A stretch of 64,000 nucleotides of DNA from Calditrichota bacterium. Its GTDB lineage: Bacteria > Zhuqueibacterota > Zhuqueibacteria > Zhuqueibacterales > Geothermadaptataceae. Location: NCBI GenBank assembly GCA_008501765.1, contig QQUE01000006.1, positions 124,001 to 188,000 on the forward strand, written 5' to 3'. Below are positions 27,407 through 36,190 of this stretch, in pieces. The translations under genes were made by a program, and so were the position numbers. Each line of letters opens with the position of its first letter. Position 1 is the stretch's first letter. Under the pieces are notes generated by a model. That model did no database searches. It was given only the letters and a program-made list of their open reading frames with translations, and was not told where the DNA came from.

Positions 27407-28435
27407 ATGTGGTTTTCAATGATAAATTTTATAAAACAATATATTTTGATTTTCCTTTTCTGGGGAGTCTTGCCCGGCATTGCTTTTCCAGTGGAAATGA
27501 ATGCCCAGGTAAGTGTCAATTCTTCAGTCGATAAATCACGCATTAAAATTGGTGATTTAATCAACTACGAAGTCCGCTATTTTTACGGCGAAGGCATCGA
27601 AATCCAGACACCGGGACTTGGCAGCAATCTCGGCGCCTTCGAGATTCGCGATTTTAATGAATTTCCGGTGCAGGAGAAAGATAGTAATTTCGAAAAAATA
27701 GTGACTTACAGTATTTCGACATTCGACACTGGCGCCTATGTGATTCCGCCCATCGCAGTGGGGTACACGGTGCTTGCTGATTCTTCCGAGCATTTTCTCG
27801 AAACTGAGCCCATCGATATTTATGTCGAATCGATGAAACCGAGCGAAGAAGGGGATATTCGCGGTTTAAAAGCACAAGCCGAAATCCCTCTCGATATTCA
27901 GCAAATAGTGATATATTCCCTGATCGGCCTGGCGGTTCTTTTGGCGATTGTCTTTTTCTGGTGGTATCGGAAAAAGCGCCAGCAGGGAGGAATGTTCAGC
28001 AAACCGGCTCCACCACCGCGGCCTGCCCACGAAGTGGCCCTCGAAAAGTTGGAAAACCTGGAAAAATCGGGCATGCTTGCAGCCGGAGAATTGAAGGATT
28101 ATTTTACCGAGCTGGCTGAAATTTTACGTGAATATATCGAAGGCCGCTTTTTTATTCCTGCTTTGGAATCCACAACTTACGAAATAATGCGTGCTTTCGC
28201 GCAGCCTGATTTTACAGCCATTGAAACGAGCGCTATCGAACAAAATCTTGAGCTCAGCGACCTGGTGAAATTTGCCAAGTTTATTCCAGATGAGAGTGAA
28301 GGAATTTCGGCGCTGATATCCACCCGCGATTTTGTCGAAAAAACGATGATTGTTGAAGCCCCCGAACCGGAATCCGCAACAGATGAAAATTCGGAAGAAG
28401 AGCCCCTGCCGGAAAAAGCGGAGGCGATGTCATGA
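27407..28435 (+). CDS. BatD-like membrane protein
   Basis: A 342-residue protein. After an N-terminal signal (about 10-32) comes an extracytoplasmic beta domain (about 33-160, starting VSVNSSVDKSRIKIGDLINY), a transmembrane helix (about 165-188) followed by RKKRQQ, a proline stretch, and a helical cytoplasmic domain (about 205-310) with YFTELAEILREYIEGRF. The C-terminal module is the same kind as in the proteins at 20967 and 32499. It ends with an acidic tail. The stop overlaps batA (ATGA). Starts at ATG 27407 or 27419 are both possible. Confidence 0.7.
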   Translation: MWFSMINFIKQYILIFLFWGVLPGIAFPVEMNAQVSVNSSVDKSRIKIGDLINYEVRYFYGEGIEIQTPGLGSNLGAFEIRDFNEFPVQEKDSNFEKIVTYSISTFDTGAYVIPPIAVGYTVLADSSEHFLETEPIDIYVESMKPSEEGDIRGLKAQAEIPLDIQQIVIYSLIGLAVLLAIVFFWWYRKKRQQGGMFSKPAPPPRPAHEVALEKLENLEKSGMLAAGELKDYFTELAEILREYIEGRFFIPALESTTYEIMRAFAQPDFTAIETSAIEQNLELSDLVKFAKFIPDESEGISALISTRDFVEKTMIVEAPEPESATDENSEEEPLPEKAEAMS

Positions 28436-29421
28436 TGCGTTTAGCCTATCCTTTTTTTCTCTCGTTGCTAATTTTGATACCGGTTTTGCTCTTCTGGTAT
28501 TTCCGGCGCCATCGCCGCAAAGCGACGATCCGGTTTTCTAATATCGGCCTGTTAAAGCAGATCAAACCAGGATTGGGGCATCATTTGCGCCACAGCCTGT
28601 TTTTATTGCGTTTGGCCGTAATTGCTATAATTATCATTGCCTTAGCCCGACCACAAAGCGGGCGCACCGAAGAAGAAATTACCACCGAAGGCATTGATAT
28701 CGTTTTAATTCTTGATGTCTCCAGCAGCATGTTGGCGGAGGATTTTAGGCCTAAAAATCGAATCCAGGCAGCGAAAGTCGTAGCAACCGATTTTATTGAA
28801 GGACGGCGGAATGACCGCATCGGCATGGTTGTTTTTTCCGGCAAAAGTTACACTCAGTGCCCGCTTACATTGGATTACGGCATTCTCATCAACTTTATGA
28901 AAGACATCGAAGTTGGCATTATCGAAGATGGCACCGCCATTGGCCTGGCGATCGCCAACGCCGTCAATCGGTTGAAAGACAGCGAAGCCAAAAGTAAAGT
29001 CGCTATTTTGCTCACGGACGGCCGAAATAATGCCGGCGAAATCGATCCGATAACCGCAGCGAAAGTTGCCAAAACCTTCGGGATAAAATTTTATACAGTT
29101 GGTGTCGGTACCCACGGTGAGGCGCTGTATCCGGTGGACGATCCATTTATGGGTAAACGCTATGTGCGAATGCCTGTCGATATTGATGAAGATATGTTGA
29201 AACAAGTGGCCAATATAACCGAGGGTCAGTATTTTCGCGCCACCGACAATCAGAGTCTGGAAAATATTTTTAAAGAAATCGATGGTCTTGAAAAAACAAA
29301 GATCGAGGTCAAACAGTACACCCGCTATTCGGAACTTTTCACCAACTGGCTGTGGGCAGCGCTTGCTTTGCTTCTTTTTGAATTGGTTTTAGCCAATACG
29401 CGTTTCAGGAAAATTCCGTGA
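28432..29421 (+). CDS. batA: BatA, von Willebrand factor A membrane protein
   Basis: A 329-residue protein of the Bacteroides aerotolerance (Bat) type. Two N-terminal transmembrane helices (about 6-24 and 57-74), an ARPQSG turn, a VWA domain with MIDAS residues DVSSSM (95-100) and TDGRN near 197, and a C-terminal helix (about 302-320). The VWA domain binds divalent metal and protein partners on the outer face. It overlaps the preceding gene by 4 bases. BatA and BatB with MoxR are known to be needed for stress and oxygen tolerance in some bacteria. Confidence 0.93.
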   Translation: MMRLAYPFFLSLLILIPVLLFWYFRRHRRKATIRFSNIGLLKQIKPGLGHHLRHSLFLLRLAVIAIIIIALARPQSGRTEEEITTEGIDIVLILDVSSSMLAEDFRPKNRIQAAKVVATDFIEGRRNDRIGMVVFSGKSYTQCPLTLDYGILINFMKDIEVGIIEDGTAIGLAIANAVNRLKDSEAKSKVAILLTDGRNNAGEIDPITAAKVAKTFGIKFYTVGVGTHGEALYPVDDPFMGKRYVRMPVDIDEDMLKQVANITEGQYFRATDNQSLENIFKEIDGLEKTKIEVKQYTRYSELFTNWLWAALALLLFELVLANTRFRKIP

Positions 29422-29457
29422 TGTGATTCGGTACTGGATTTATTTTATTAGTTAATA

Positions 29458-29822
29458 ACCCGTTGTGCAAAATTAGATATTTTCACTAATATCTATCTAA
29501 TTATTGTCCATCCGGAAATACACCTTTTTTGTCATTCCGGGTTCGATGTTTCTTTCGAATCCCGGAATCTTATACTGAGGTAGGCTTAAGGAGATTCCGG
29601 TACGCCAAAAGGAGGGCGACCGGAATGACACAACCAGGGAATCTCGGATGGACTCTAATGAGCCTCATTTGTCACCCCGGTTGGTGTTTTTCGCAATACC
29701 GGGGTCTCTCTTGTCTAAGCTTAATGTCAGGAGATCCCGGTATTTCACGGTGTGAAAACCGGGATGACACGCGCACGAACCAGTTATTATTTAGTGCGAG
29801 CATTCTATTTTGCACAACGGAT
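29458..29822. mobile_element. MITE-like element, copy 2
   Basis: Left end ACCCGTTGTGCAAAATT (29458-29474), right end ATTTTGCACAACGGAT (29807-29822), the same ends as copy 1, with one mismatch. Flanked by ATTAGTT words. The interior has two nested GTCATTCCGG...CCGGAATGACA-type palindromes (about 29530-29630 and 29670-29770), giving 365 bases. Open frames inside it are not genes. It separates batA from batB. Confidence 0.8.
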
Positions 29823-29857
29823 TAGTTGAAATGTCTTACGCTTTAGAATGAGAAAAA

Positions 29858-30889
29858 ATGATTCGATTTGCAAACCCTTTCGCGTTGTATTTTTTGATTT
29901 TGATCCCGCTGGGGATCCTGCTTTATTACGTCATTTTCCGCTGGAAAAATCGATCTTTGCAACGGTTCGGCAACCCGGAATTGATGAAAAAGTTGACCAG
30001 CGGCGTGAGTCGCAGGAAACAAAAGTTCAAGGCTTTTCTCGTCCTCGTCAGCCTGTTTTTTATGATTCTTGCACTGGCCCGGCCGCAAATCGGGACGAAG
30101 CTCGAAGAAGTACAGCGTGAGGGTGTCGACATTATCGTGGCCGTGGATGTATCCCTTTCCATGCACGCCAAAGATATCGCGCCTTCGCGATTGGAGAAAG
30201 CCAAACACGAAGTTGGAACACTGATCAAACAACTGGCTGGCGATCGCGTCGGCATTGTCGCTTTTGCCGGCGACGCTTTTTTGCACTGCCCACTGACGCT
30301 GGATTACGGCGCCGCCAAACTTTTCCTCGATGCATTGGATCCGGGTGTTATTCCAGACCCGGGAACGGCAATCGACCGCGCCATGCAAGTCGCGCTGAAC
30401 TCGTTTGATCAGAAAGAGAGAAAATATAAAGTGTTGATTCTCATCACCGATGGTGAAAATCATGGTGCGGACTTGAAACCGTTGACGGAACAAGCGGAGC
30501 GCGAGGGCGTTGTTATTCACACCGTGGGGATCGGCTCGCCTGAAGGTGTGCCAATTCCCCTCGAAAATGAATATGGCATTCAGGTTGGATTCAAGCAGGA
30601 CAAATCAGGCACGACAGTGATGACAAAACTCGATGAATTGACGTTGGAAAAGATTTCGCTGCAGACCGGTGGAAAATATTTTCGGGCTAGCAGCAGCGAA
30701 GATGAGCTTGGTCAGATTTATTCTGCAGTGACGAAAATGGAGAAAAAAGACCTGGGTGCTGTCAAATTCACGCAGTATGAGGATCGCTACCAGATTTTTC
30801 TTTTCATCGCTTTACTCGTTCTGTTGCTGGAAATACTGGTTCCGGAACGGCGGCGGGTAAAAACAGAATGGAAAGGCCGGTTCGGTTGA
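29858..30889 (+). CDS. batB: BatB, von Willebrand factor A membrane protein
   Basis: A 343-residue paralogue of batA: N-terminal helices (about 10-26 and 58-75), ARPQIG, VWA domain with MIDAS DVSLSMHAKD (97-106) and ITDGEN near 195, plus GIGSPEGVPIPL typical of BatB, and a C-terminal helix (about 308-328). BatB normally has a longer cytoplasmic or periplasmic VWA domain like this one. The operon continues after a tandem repeat region with the two BatC-like genes. Confidence 0.93.
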   Translation: MIRFANPFALYFLILIPLGILLYYVIFRWKNRSLQRFGNPELMKKLTSGVSRRKQKFKAFLVLVSLFFMILALARPQIGTKLEEVQREGVDIIVAVDVSLSMHAKDIAPSRLEKAKHEVGTLIKQLAGDRVGIVAFAGDAFLHCPLTLDYGAAKLFLDALDPGVIPDPGTAIDRAMQVALNSFDQKERKYKVLILITDGENHGADLKPLTEQAEREGVVIHTVGIGSPEGVPIPLENEYGIQVGFKQDKSGTTVMTKLDELTLEKISLQTGGKYFRASSSEDELGQIYSAVTKMEKKDLGAVKFTQYEDRYQIFLFIALLVLLLEILVPERRRVKTEWKGRFG

Positions 30890-30918
30890 GGTGTGAAATT
30901 GTGGTGAACCCCGGTTGG

Positions 30919-31066
30919 CAAACAAACAGGCCACAAGGGCCTGGACTACGGTTTGCAATACAACAGGCCACGAGGGTCTGGACCACGGTTATGCAATCAA
31001 ACAGGCCACAAGGGTGGGATTACGGTTATGCAAACAAACAGGCCACAAGGGCCTGGACTACGGTTG
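30919..31066 (+). repeat. Tandem repeat, four units of about 37 bp
   Basis: Units at 30919-30955, 30956-30993, 30994-31030 and 31031-31066. Each carries the palindromic core CAGGCCACAAGGGCCTG (worn in units 2 and 3) followed by GACTACGGTT. It lies between batB and the first BatC gene. An open frame through it is an artefact of the repeat period. Confidence 0.9.
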
Positions 31067-31095
31067 CGGGGCATGACGAACGCAAATTTGTAGCC

Positions 31096-31116
31096 TGCCC
31101 CCTGGTGGGGCATTTT
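31096..31116 (+). terminator. Possible terminator hairpin
   Basis: TGCCCC (31096-31101) and GGGGCA (31107-31112) with a 5-base loop, then TTTT. It could end the batB transcript, but only four T follow. Confidence 0.5.
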
Positions 31117-31170
31117 CTGAATCCGGATTATTTTTTCGTTAATAAATAATAAATGTAATAATAGGCCATT

Positions 31171-31830
31171 ATGAAATTGAACCTAAATAAAATACTGATT
31201 TTACTTTATATTTCTGCTCCTGCATTAATCGCCCAGACTGCGGGCCGCAGCCAGGTACTCGAAGGCAACAAACTCTTCACAGAAGAAAAATACGACGAAG
31301 CGAATAACGCTTACCGCGATGCCCAACTCGATAATCCGACTTCGCCGGTGATCGATTATAATATTGCCAATACTTTGCACGAAAAGAAAAAATACGAAGA
31401 GGCCATCGAATTATTTAATAAAGTAACCAAAAATTCCGATGATCCACTTTTTCAATCGCAGGCATATTATAATTTGGCCAACACATTGTATCGTTTGAAT
31501 AAATTACAGGAAGCGATTCCGGCGTACACAGAAGCTTTGAAACTAAATCCTGATGATGAAGATGCCAAGTACAATCTGGAATTTGTGCGGGCAAAACTAA
31601 AACAGCATTCTGAGAAGCAGGAGCAGGATCAGCAGCAAAAACAGGAGCAGCCGAAGCCGTCGGATTATGCGAAAAAATTGAAAGAGCGTGCTGAAAAATT
31701 AGCAACTGAATTTAAATATAGCGAAGCCCACGAATTGATGACCAAGGGTTTGAAGGTTGATAAAACAGTAGCCGCATTTCAGCAATTTATCGACCGGCTG
31801 GGAACAATTTCCGAGATAGATGCCTTATGA
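31171..31830 (+). CDS. TPR-repeat protein, BatC-like part 1
   Basis: A 219-residue secreted protein: signal peptide (1-22, ending LIAQ), three or four TPR units (about 28-145, e.g. YEEAIELFNKV and PDDEDAKYNLEFV), a short glutamine/glutamate-rich stretch (about 150-165), and a final helical segment. BatC of Bacteroidetes is a single TPR protein with a charged, Gln-rich middle and a basic tail. Here the TPR half and the Gln-rich/tail half seem to be on two genes; this is the first. Its stop overlaps the next start by 4 bases (ATGA at 31827). Confidence 0.75.
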   Translation: MKLNLNKILILLYISAPALIAQTAGRSQVLEGNKLFTEEKYDEANNAYRDAQLDNPTSPVIDYNIANTLHEKKKYEEAIELFNKVTKNSDDPLFQSQAYYNLANTLYRLNKLQEAIPAYTEALKLNPDDEDAKYNLEFVRAKLKQHSEKQEQDQQQKQEQPKPSDYAKKLKERAEKLATEFKYSEAHELMTKGLKVDKTVAAFQQFIDRLGTISEIDAL

Positions 31831-32390
31831 AGAAAAAGCTTAAATTAACCGTCATTTTTATGATTTTATCTTTATCTGGTTCAACCCTGCTTGCGCAATC
31901 GTCAGATGATTATTTTCATCGCTCTGCGGGCCATTACATCGGTGCGGATTTGCCGGAAGCATTGCGTGTTGGCGTTTTGGGATTACAGAAATATTCAGCG
32001 GATAAAAAACTGAATGCGCTCGTTGAAAAAATAAAAGAAGAGCTGGAAAAACAGCAGCAGCAACAACAGCAACAACAGCAGCAGCAACAACAGGAACAAG
32101 AGAAGAAAGAGCAAGAAAAGCAACAACAGGAACAGGAGCAAGAGCAAGAGCGGCAAGAGCAGCAGAATAAGGAAGAAAAAGAAGCACAGCAGCAACAGGA
32201 AAATCAGCAGCAGGCGCAGCAACAGGAAGAACAACAAGATGACAAGCAGCAAGAGCTGCCAAAACCGGATGAAATTTCCAAAGAGGAAGCTGAACGCATA
32301 TTAAAAGCGCTGCAAAATCAAGAGCAGGATTTACAAAAAGCACGCAAGAAAAAAGGCAAAGGACGCCGCCGAACGGGTAAGGATTGGTAA
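31827..32390 (+). CDS. Gln-rich protein, BatC-like part 2
   Basis: A 187-residue secreted protein. Signal peptide (about 1-23), one TPR-like segment (24-65), then a strikingly Gln/Glu-rich coiled-coil region (about 70-145) with a run of 14 glutamines. It ends in DEISKEEAERILKALQNQEQ followed by a basic stretch and KDW, the tail pattern of BatC proteins. The tail and the operon position are the reason for the call. It overlaps the previous gene by 4 bases. The Gln-run, encoded by CAG/CAA mixture, is likely to vary in length between strains. Confidence 0.75.
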   Translation: MKKKLKLTVIFMILSLSGSTLLAQSSDDYFHRSAGHYIGADLPEALRVGVLGLQKYSADKKLNALVEKIKEELEKQQQQQQQQQQQQQQEQEKKEQEKQQQEQEQEQERQEQQNKEEKEAQQQQENQQQAQQQEEQQDDKQQELPKPDEISKEEAERILKALQNQEQDLQKARKKKGKGRRRTGKDW

Positions 32391-32498
32391 TTCCATTGGA
32401 TGCTGCGGTGGCCTAAATATTAGTTTCGAGAAATAGCTCCATACTTTGGCTGGTTTAAGAAAATTAAAATTACATAAACAGTTGATCCAATTGTAAAT

Positions 32499-34343
32499 AT
32501 GAACTCAAAATTTATTCAAAAAATTATTCCCCCAATTTTCATTTTACTGATTGCAATGGCAGGGTTGCTTTCCGCGGCAGAATTGCAAGTCACCGCCACC
32601 ATAAACAGCAATCGTGTTGCTGTCGATGAGCAATTTACCATTACTTTGCAGGTGGTAGGCGGCGGCATGATGAATTCGATCGAACCGGAATTGCCCAATC
32701 TCGACGAATTTGCAGCTTACACCGGCAGCAATCAATCTTCCAATTTTCAATTCATCAACGGCAAGATGAGCACCTCAAAAACAATTACCTATTATTATAT
32801 TGCGCGGAAAATAGGTTCTTTTACGATTCCGCCAATCCCGGTGAAACTTAAAGGGGAAACCTTCGCATCAAAACCAATCAACATCGAGATAACAAAATCT
32901 ACCCAACCCCAGCCATCTCAGAGGTCCAACACCGGTCGTGCGCCTCAGCAACAAGCATCAACCGATGTAAAAGATAATATTTACCTGAAAACGATTGTCG
33001 ACAAAAAGAAAGTTTTCGTTGGCGAACCGGTAACGGTGTCCTACGTCATTTACACGGCGTTGCAGGTTACAAATTACAGTTTTCGCAACAAGCCGAATTA
33101 TGGCGATTTTTGGAGTGAGGAGTTTCAAAGCAAAGGATCGCCGCAAACTTCCGAGAAAATTATCAATGGGCGCCGGTTTCTCACTGCGACATTGAAAAAA
33201 GTGGTGCTTTTCCCGACGAGTACCGGCAAAAAAAGTATCCCACCGCAAGAAGTTGAAGCTGCTGTACGCATGCGTGAAAGACGGGCTCGCCGCGATATTT
33301 TCGACTCATTTTTTGATGATCCCTTCTTCGGCCGTACGGTGAATCATATTTTGAAAAGTGACGAAGTTGAGCTTGAAATTTTACCGTTGCCGACGGCTGG
33401 GCGCCCCCGGGATTTTTCAGGCTCTGTTGGCCGGTTTTCCATGACGACTTCCGTCGACCAGAACACAGTTAAAACAAACGATGCAATCACCCTGAAAATC
33501 GTCATCGCCGGTGAAGGCAATATCCGGACAATGTCGCTGCCCAAGCCCAAATTTCCGGATAGTTTTGAGGTTTATGATCCAAAGATAAGTGAAAAAATTG
33601 ACCGCAGCGGTGCCAGCATTAAAGGCCGGAAAACTTACGAATACCTGCTCGTTCCACGGGAGCAGGGTCAATTCCGCATCGACCCGATCACTTTTTCTTA
33701 TTTTGATCTGAATGAAAAACGCTATAAAACTTTGTCCCGGGGTGCGATGGATATTATCGTTGAAAAAGGCGATAAACGCGTGTCTTCCCCTGCTCGCGGA
33801 TTATCAAAATCCGAAGTGAAATTGCTCGGAAAGGATATTCGTTACATCAGCCTGGAGAATGAAACATTTGAACCGGTGGGCGAAAAATTTTACAATTCAC
33901 TCCTGTTTTGGTTTTTACTTTCCGGCCCCATTCTGGTGTTTATGTCGGGTATTTTTTATCGCCAGCATCAGGAAAAATTGGGTACGAACATCGCCTATGC
34001 CCGCAGCCGTAAAGCGCAAAAAATGGCCAACCGCCAGCTTAAAACAGCGCATACCGCGATGAAAGCTGGTGATGTAACCCTGTTCTATTCTGAATTGGCG
34101 CGGGCGCTAACGGCTTTTGCCGGGAACAAGTTAAATGTACAGGAATCGGCACTTGTTCGCGACGAGCTCATCAAAGCGCTCAGGTTTCGTGGTATCGAAG
34201 ACGAACTGGTGCAATCATTCGATTCGGTTTTGCAGGAATGTGATTTTCGCCGTTTTGCCATGCCGGATGCACCGGAAACAGCCATGGAAACCGCTTACGA
34301 AAATGTGAATACGCTGATTGTTTCGCTGGAGAAAAAGCTATGA
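32499..34343 (+). CDS. batD: BatD, oxygen tolerance protein
   Basis: A 614-residue membrane protein. Signal peptide (about 8-28), then three or more extracytoplasmic immunoglobulin-like beta domains (about 30-450, with VGGGMMNSIEPELPNL and PREQGQFRIDPITFSYFD as BatD landmarks), a transmembrane helix near 470-488 (LLFWFLLSGPILVFMSGIF), and a cytoplasmic helical domain (about 500-610) related to those of the proteins at 20967 and 27407. BatD is the largest Bat component and probably holds the VWA proteins at the envelope. It overlaps batE by 4 bases. Confidence 0.92.
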   Translation: MNSKFIQKIIPPIFILLIAMAGLLSAAELQVTATINSNRVAVDEQFTITLQVVGGGMMNSIEPELPNLDEFAAYTGSNQSSNFQFINGKMSTSKTITYYYIARKIGSFTIPPIPVKLKGETFASKPINIEITKSTQPQPSQRSNTGRAPQQQASTDVKDNIYLKTIVDKKKVFVGEPVTVSYVIYTALQVTNYSFRNKPNYGDFWSEEFQSKGSPQTSEKIINGRRFLTATLKKVVLFPTSTGKKSIPPQEVEAAVRMRERRARRDIFDSFFDDPFFGRTVNHILKSDEVELEILPLPTAGRPRDFSGSVGRFSMTTSVDQNTVKTNDAITLKIVIAGEGNIRTMSLPKPKFPDSFEVYDPKISEKIDRSGASIKGRKTYEYLLVPREQGQFRIDPITFSYFDLNEKRYKTLSRGAMDIIVEKGDKRVSSPARGLSKSEVKLLGKDIRYISLENETFEPVGEKFYNSLLFWFLLSGPILVFMSGIFYRQHQEKLGTNIAYARSRKAQKMANRQLKTAHTAMKAGDVTLFYSELARALTAFAGNKLNVQESALVRDELIKALRFRGIEDELVQSFDSVLQECDFRRFAMPDAPETAMETAYENVNTLIVSLEKKL

Positions 34344-35098
34344 AAAAGCGTCTTGTTTTTATTGCACTCTTCGCTATGCTGGCAACACAAACGCTTGCCG
34401 ATGAAGCAACGACGTATTTCGTGAAAGGCAACAAAGCCTACGAATCAGGTGATTTTGCCGCGGCAATCGCTAATTATGAGCACGTTATCTCCCTGAATGA
34501 GGAAAATTGGCATCTCTATTTTAATCTGGGAAACGCTTATTTTCGCAGCAACAATCTTGGCCGGGCTATTCTCAATTATGAGCGTGCTTTTAAATTGGCT
34601 CCGGAAAACGAAGATGTGCAATTTAATTTGGAAATGGCTGCATTGCAAACCACAGATCGCATTCCATTGCCACCAAAAGAAGCTTATTTGGTTTTGCTGG
34701 AAAATTGGTTTAATTCCCCTTCATTTTCCTTTTTACTTTATACGACTTTAATTTTGTATGCAACTTTCATCCTCGGCTGGGCGTTGAGGTACTTTGTTCC
34801 TGCTATTACCGGTGCTCCATTTTATCAATTTTTTGTCGTGACTGCACTGGTATTATTTTTGTTTTTTGCTTCGATTTTCAGCCTGCGGTGGTATAATCAG
34901 GCAACGAAACAATTTGGCGTCATTTTAGAAAAAGAAGTAAACGTGACCAGCTCACCGACCACGGGAGCAACCGAACTTTTTATCCTGCATGAAGGAACAA
35001 AATTTCAAATTAAAGAACAGGCATCGCAGTGGTTGCGCATCCGTTTACGCGATGGAAAAACAGGATGGATTACCGCTGAATCGGCCGGTAGAATTTGA
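34340..35098 (+). CDS. batE: BatE-like TPR and SH3 protein
   Basis: A 252-residue protein: signal peptide (1-20), two TPR units (about 25-90), two transmembrane helices (about 130-150 and 163-185) and a C-terminal SH3b-type domain (about 190-250, with LHEGTKFQIKEQ...WLRIRLRDGKTGWI). This is the domain order of BatE. The SH3b domain may bind peptidoglycan or a partner. It overlaps batD (ATGA). Confidence 0.85.
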   Translation: MKKRLVFIALFAMLATQTLADEATTYFVKGNKAYESGDFAAAIANYEHVISLNEENWHLYFNLGNAYFRSNNLGRAILNYERAFKLAPENEDVQFNLEMAALQTTDRIPLPPKEAYLVLLENWFNSPSFSFLLYTTLILYATFILGWALRYFVPAITGAPFYQFFVVTALVLFLFFASIFSLRWYNQATKQFGVILEKEVNVTSSPTTGATELFILHEGTKFQIKEQASQWLRIRLRDGKTGWITAESAGRI

Positions 35099-35106
35099 AT
35101 AATACG

Positions 35107-35730
35107 ATGAATAAATTTGAAGAAGCGCGAAAAAAATACCGTGAATATTTTGAGCGGGCCACAATTATGGCGCTACTTCTCGTTATCGCACTTGTTTTTA
35201 TTTCAACAAATTTAAGCATAAAACCTGGCAGCACTGAAATTCCACGTATCACGATGACAGTCGAAAATATCCCCCAAACACGACAGGGAAGAAAACGCAA
35301 TCCTCCCCCAAAACCCCCAGTTCTAATTCCCTCCGATGAAGAAGATGTCGATGACAACGAAACGATTGAACCCATTGATTTAAAGTATTTTAGCGATGAC
35401 GGTGATGATGGCGGTGGCGGTGAAGGACTTTTCGGAGTTGGCGGAGATAATGTGGTGGCTCCGCGGCCTTTGGCCTGGGTCGTGCCTGAATACCCGGATG
35501 TCGATCGCGACAAAGGAATTCGGGGCCTGGTGAAGATGAGCCTTGAAATCGATGTGAAAGGCCATGTGTTATCGGTTACAGTCCTCGATAACCAAACCGG
35601 AAGCAAGGAATGTGAAAAAGCCGCTATCAACGCAGCCAAAGCCAGCCGTTTTATTCCCGCAAAACAAGATGGGAAACCCATCAAATTCTGGTTCATTCAT
35701 GAAATCTATTTTAATTTATCCGACAATTAA
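35107..35730 (+). CDS. TonB-family energy-transducer protein
   Basis: A 207-residue protein with an N-terminal cytoplasmic stretch, one transmembrane helix (about 20-37), a proline-rich and acidic linker (about 50-115) and a C-terminal TonB domain (about 120-205) with YPDVDRDKGIRGLVKMSL and a C-terminal EIYFNL strand. TonB proteins couple inner-membrane energy to outer-membrane receptors. Here it closes the Bat operon. The start is ambiguous: TTG 35095, which overlaps the batE stop, or ATG 35107 as taken. No exbB/exbD are adjacent. Confidence 0.85.
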   Translation: MNKFEEARKKYREYFERATIMALLLVIALVFISTNLSIKPGSTEIPRITMTVENIPQTRQGRKRNPPPKPPVLIPSDEEDVDDNETIEPIDLKYFSDDGDDGGGGEGLFGVGGDNVVAPRPLAWVVPEYPDVDRDKGIRGLVKMSLEIDVKGHVLSVTVLDNQTGSKECEKAAINAAKASRFIPAKQDGKPIKFWFIHEIYFNLSDN

Positions 35731-36190
35731 TCTCAGATTCCTGTATCAATATTCTCACCCACCAGGTCGTTATACTTTTGCAAAAAAAAAAGCGAACTTT
35801 AACCTGATTTCGGTGTTAAACAAGTTAGCAGTTGTGTTCATTTGCAACGGATTTATTTTTGAAATACAATAGCATCTTTTCCATCATGCAAATATAACTT
35901 TAATTATAGTGACAAAAGACTGTTGGTACTTCGAGATGTGATAGGGTGAGTAAAATGGATAGAATAGATAAATTTTGCAAATTACCAAGCCCAAATCATA
36001 TTCAAGTTGACAAATATGCATATCAATTATCATCAGAATTTGCATCATTTTTTCGTGGCAAATATTGGACTTTGTACATATGTAAAAATTATGCACATTT
36101 AGTAAATGTTCATATTTTATATGGCATATGCTTTGCGTATATTATTAGTAAAATAAACTCCGCCGCTTAATTTTATGATAGGAGTCTCTC
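35731..36190. other. Intergenic region with small palindrome
   Basis: 460 AT-rich bases. A perfect palindrome ACATTTA-G-TAAATGT (36096-36110) could be a regulator site for the lipoprotein gene at 36191. A TTGACA-like box (36006-36011) is followed by TATCAT after 15 bases. A short open frame (35946-36170) is AT-rich with no codon bias and is not accepted as a gene. Confidence 0.5.

Noticed and set aside
29529-29825. Open frame of 98 codons between batA and batB
   Set aside because: It lies wholly inside the MITE-like element and follows its palindromes; no ribosome site.
30919-31066. CRISPR array
   Set aside because: The units are directly adjacent with no spacers, and no cas genes are in the window.
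30868-31149. Open frame of 93 codons across the tandem repeat
   Set aside because: It starts inside batB in another frame and its peptide (NRPQG and QATR words) only mirrors the 37-bp repeat period.
31858-32343. Minus-strand frames opposite the Gln-rich gene
   Set aside because: Low-complexity mirror of CAG/CAA repeats (Leu/Ala-rich), no start site.
35946-36170. Open frame of 74 codons with GTG start
   Set aside because: AT-rich stretch with no codon bias, no ribosome site, and an overlapping frame on the other strand.
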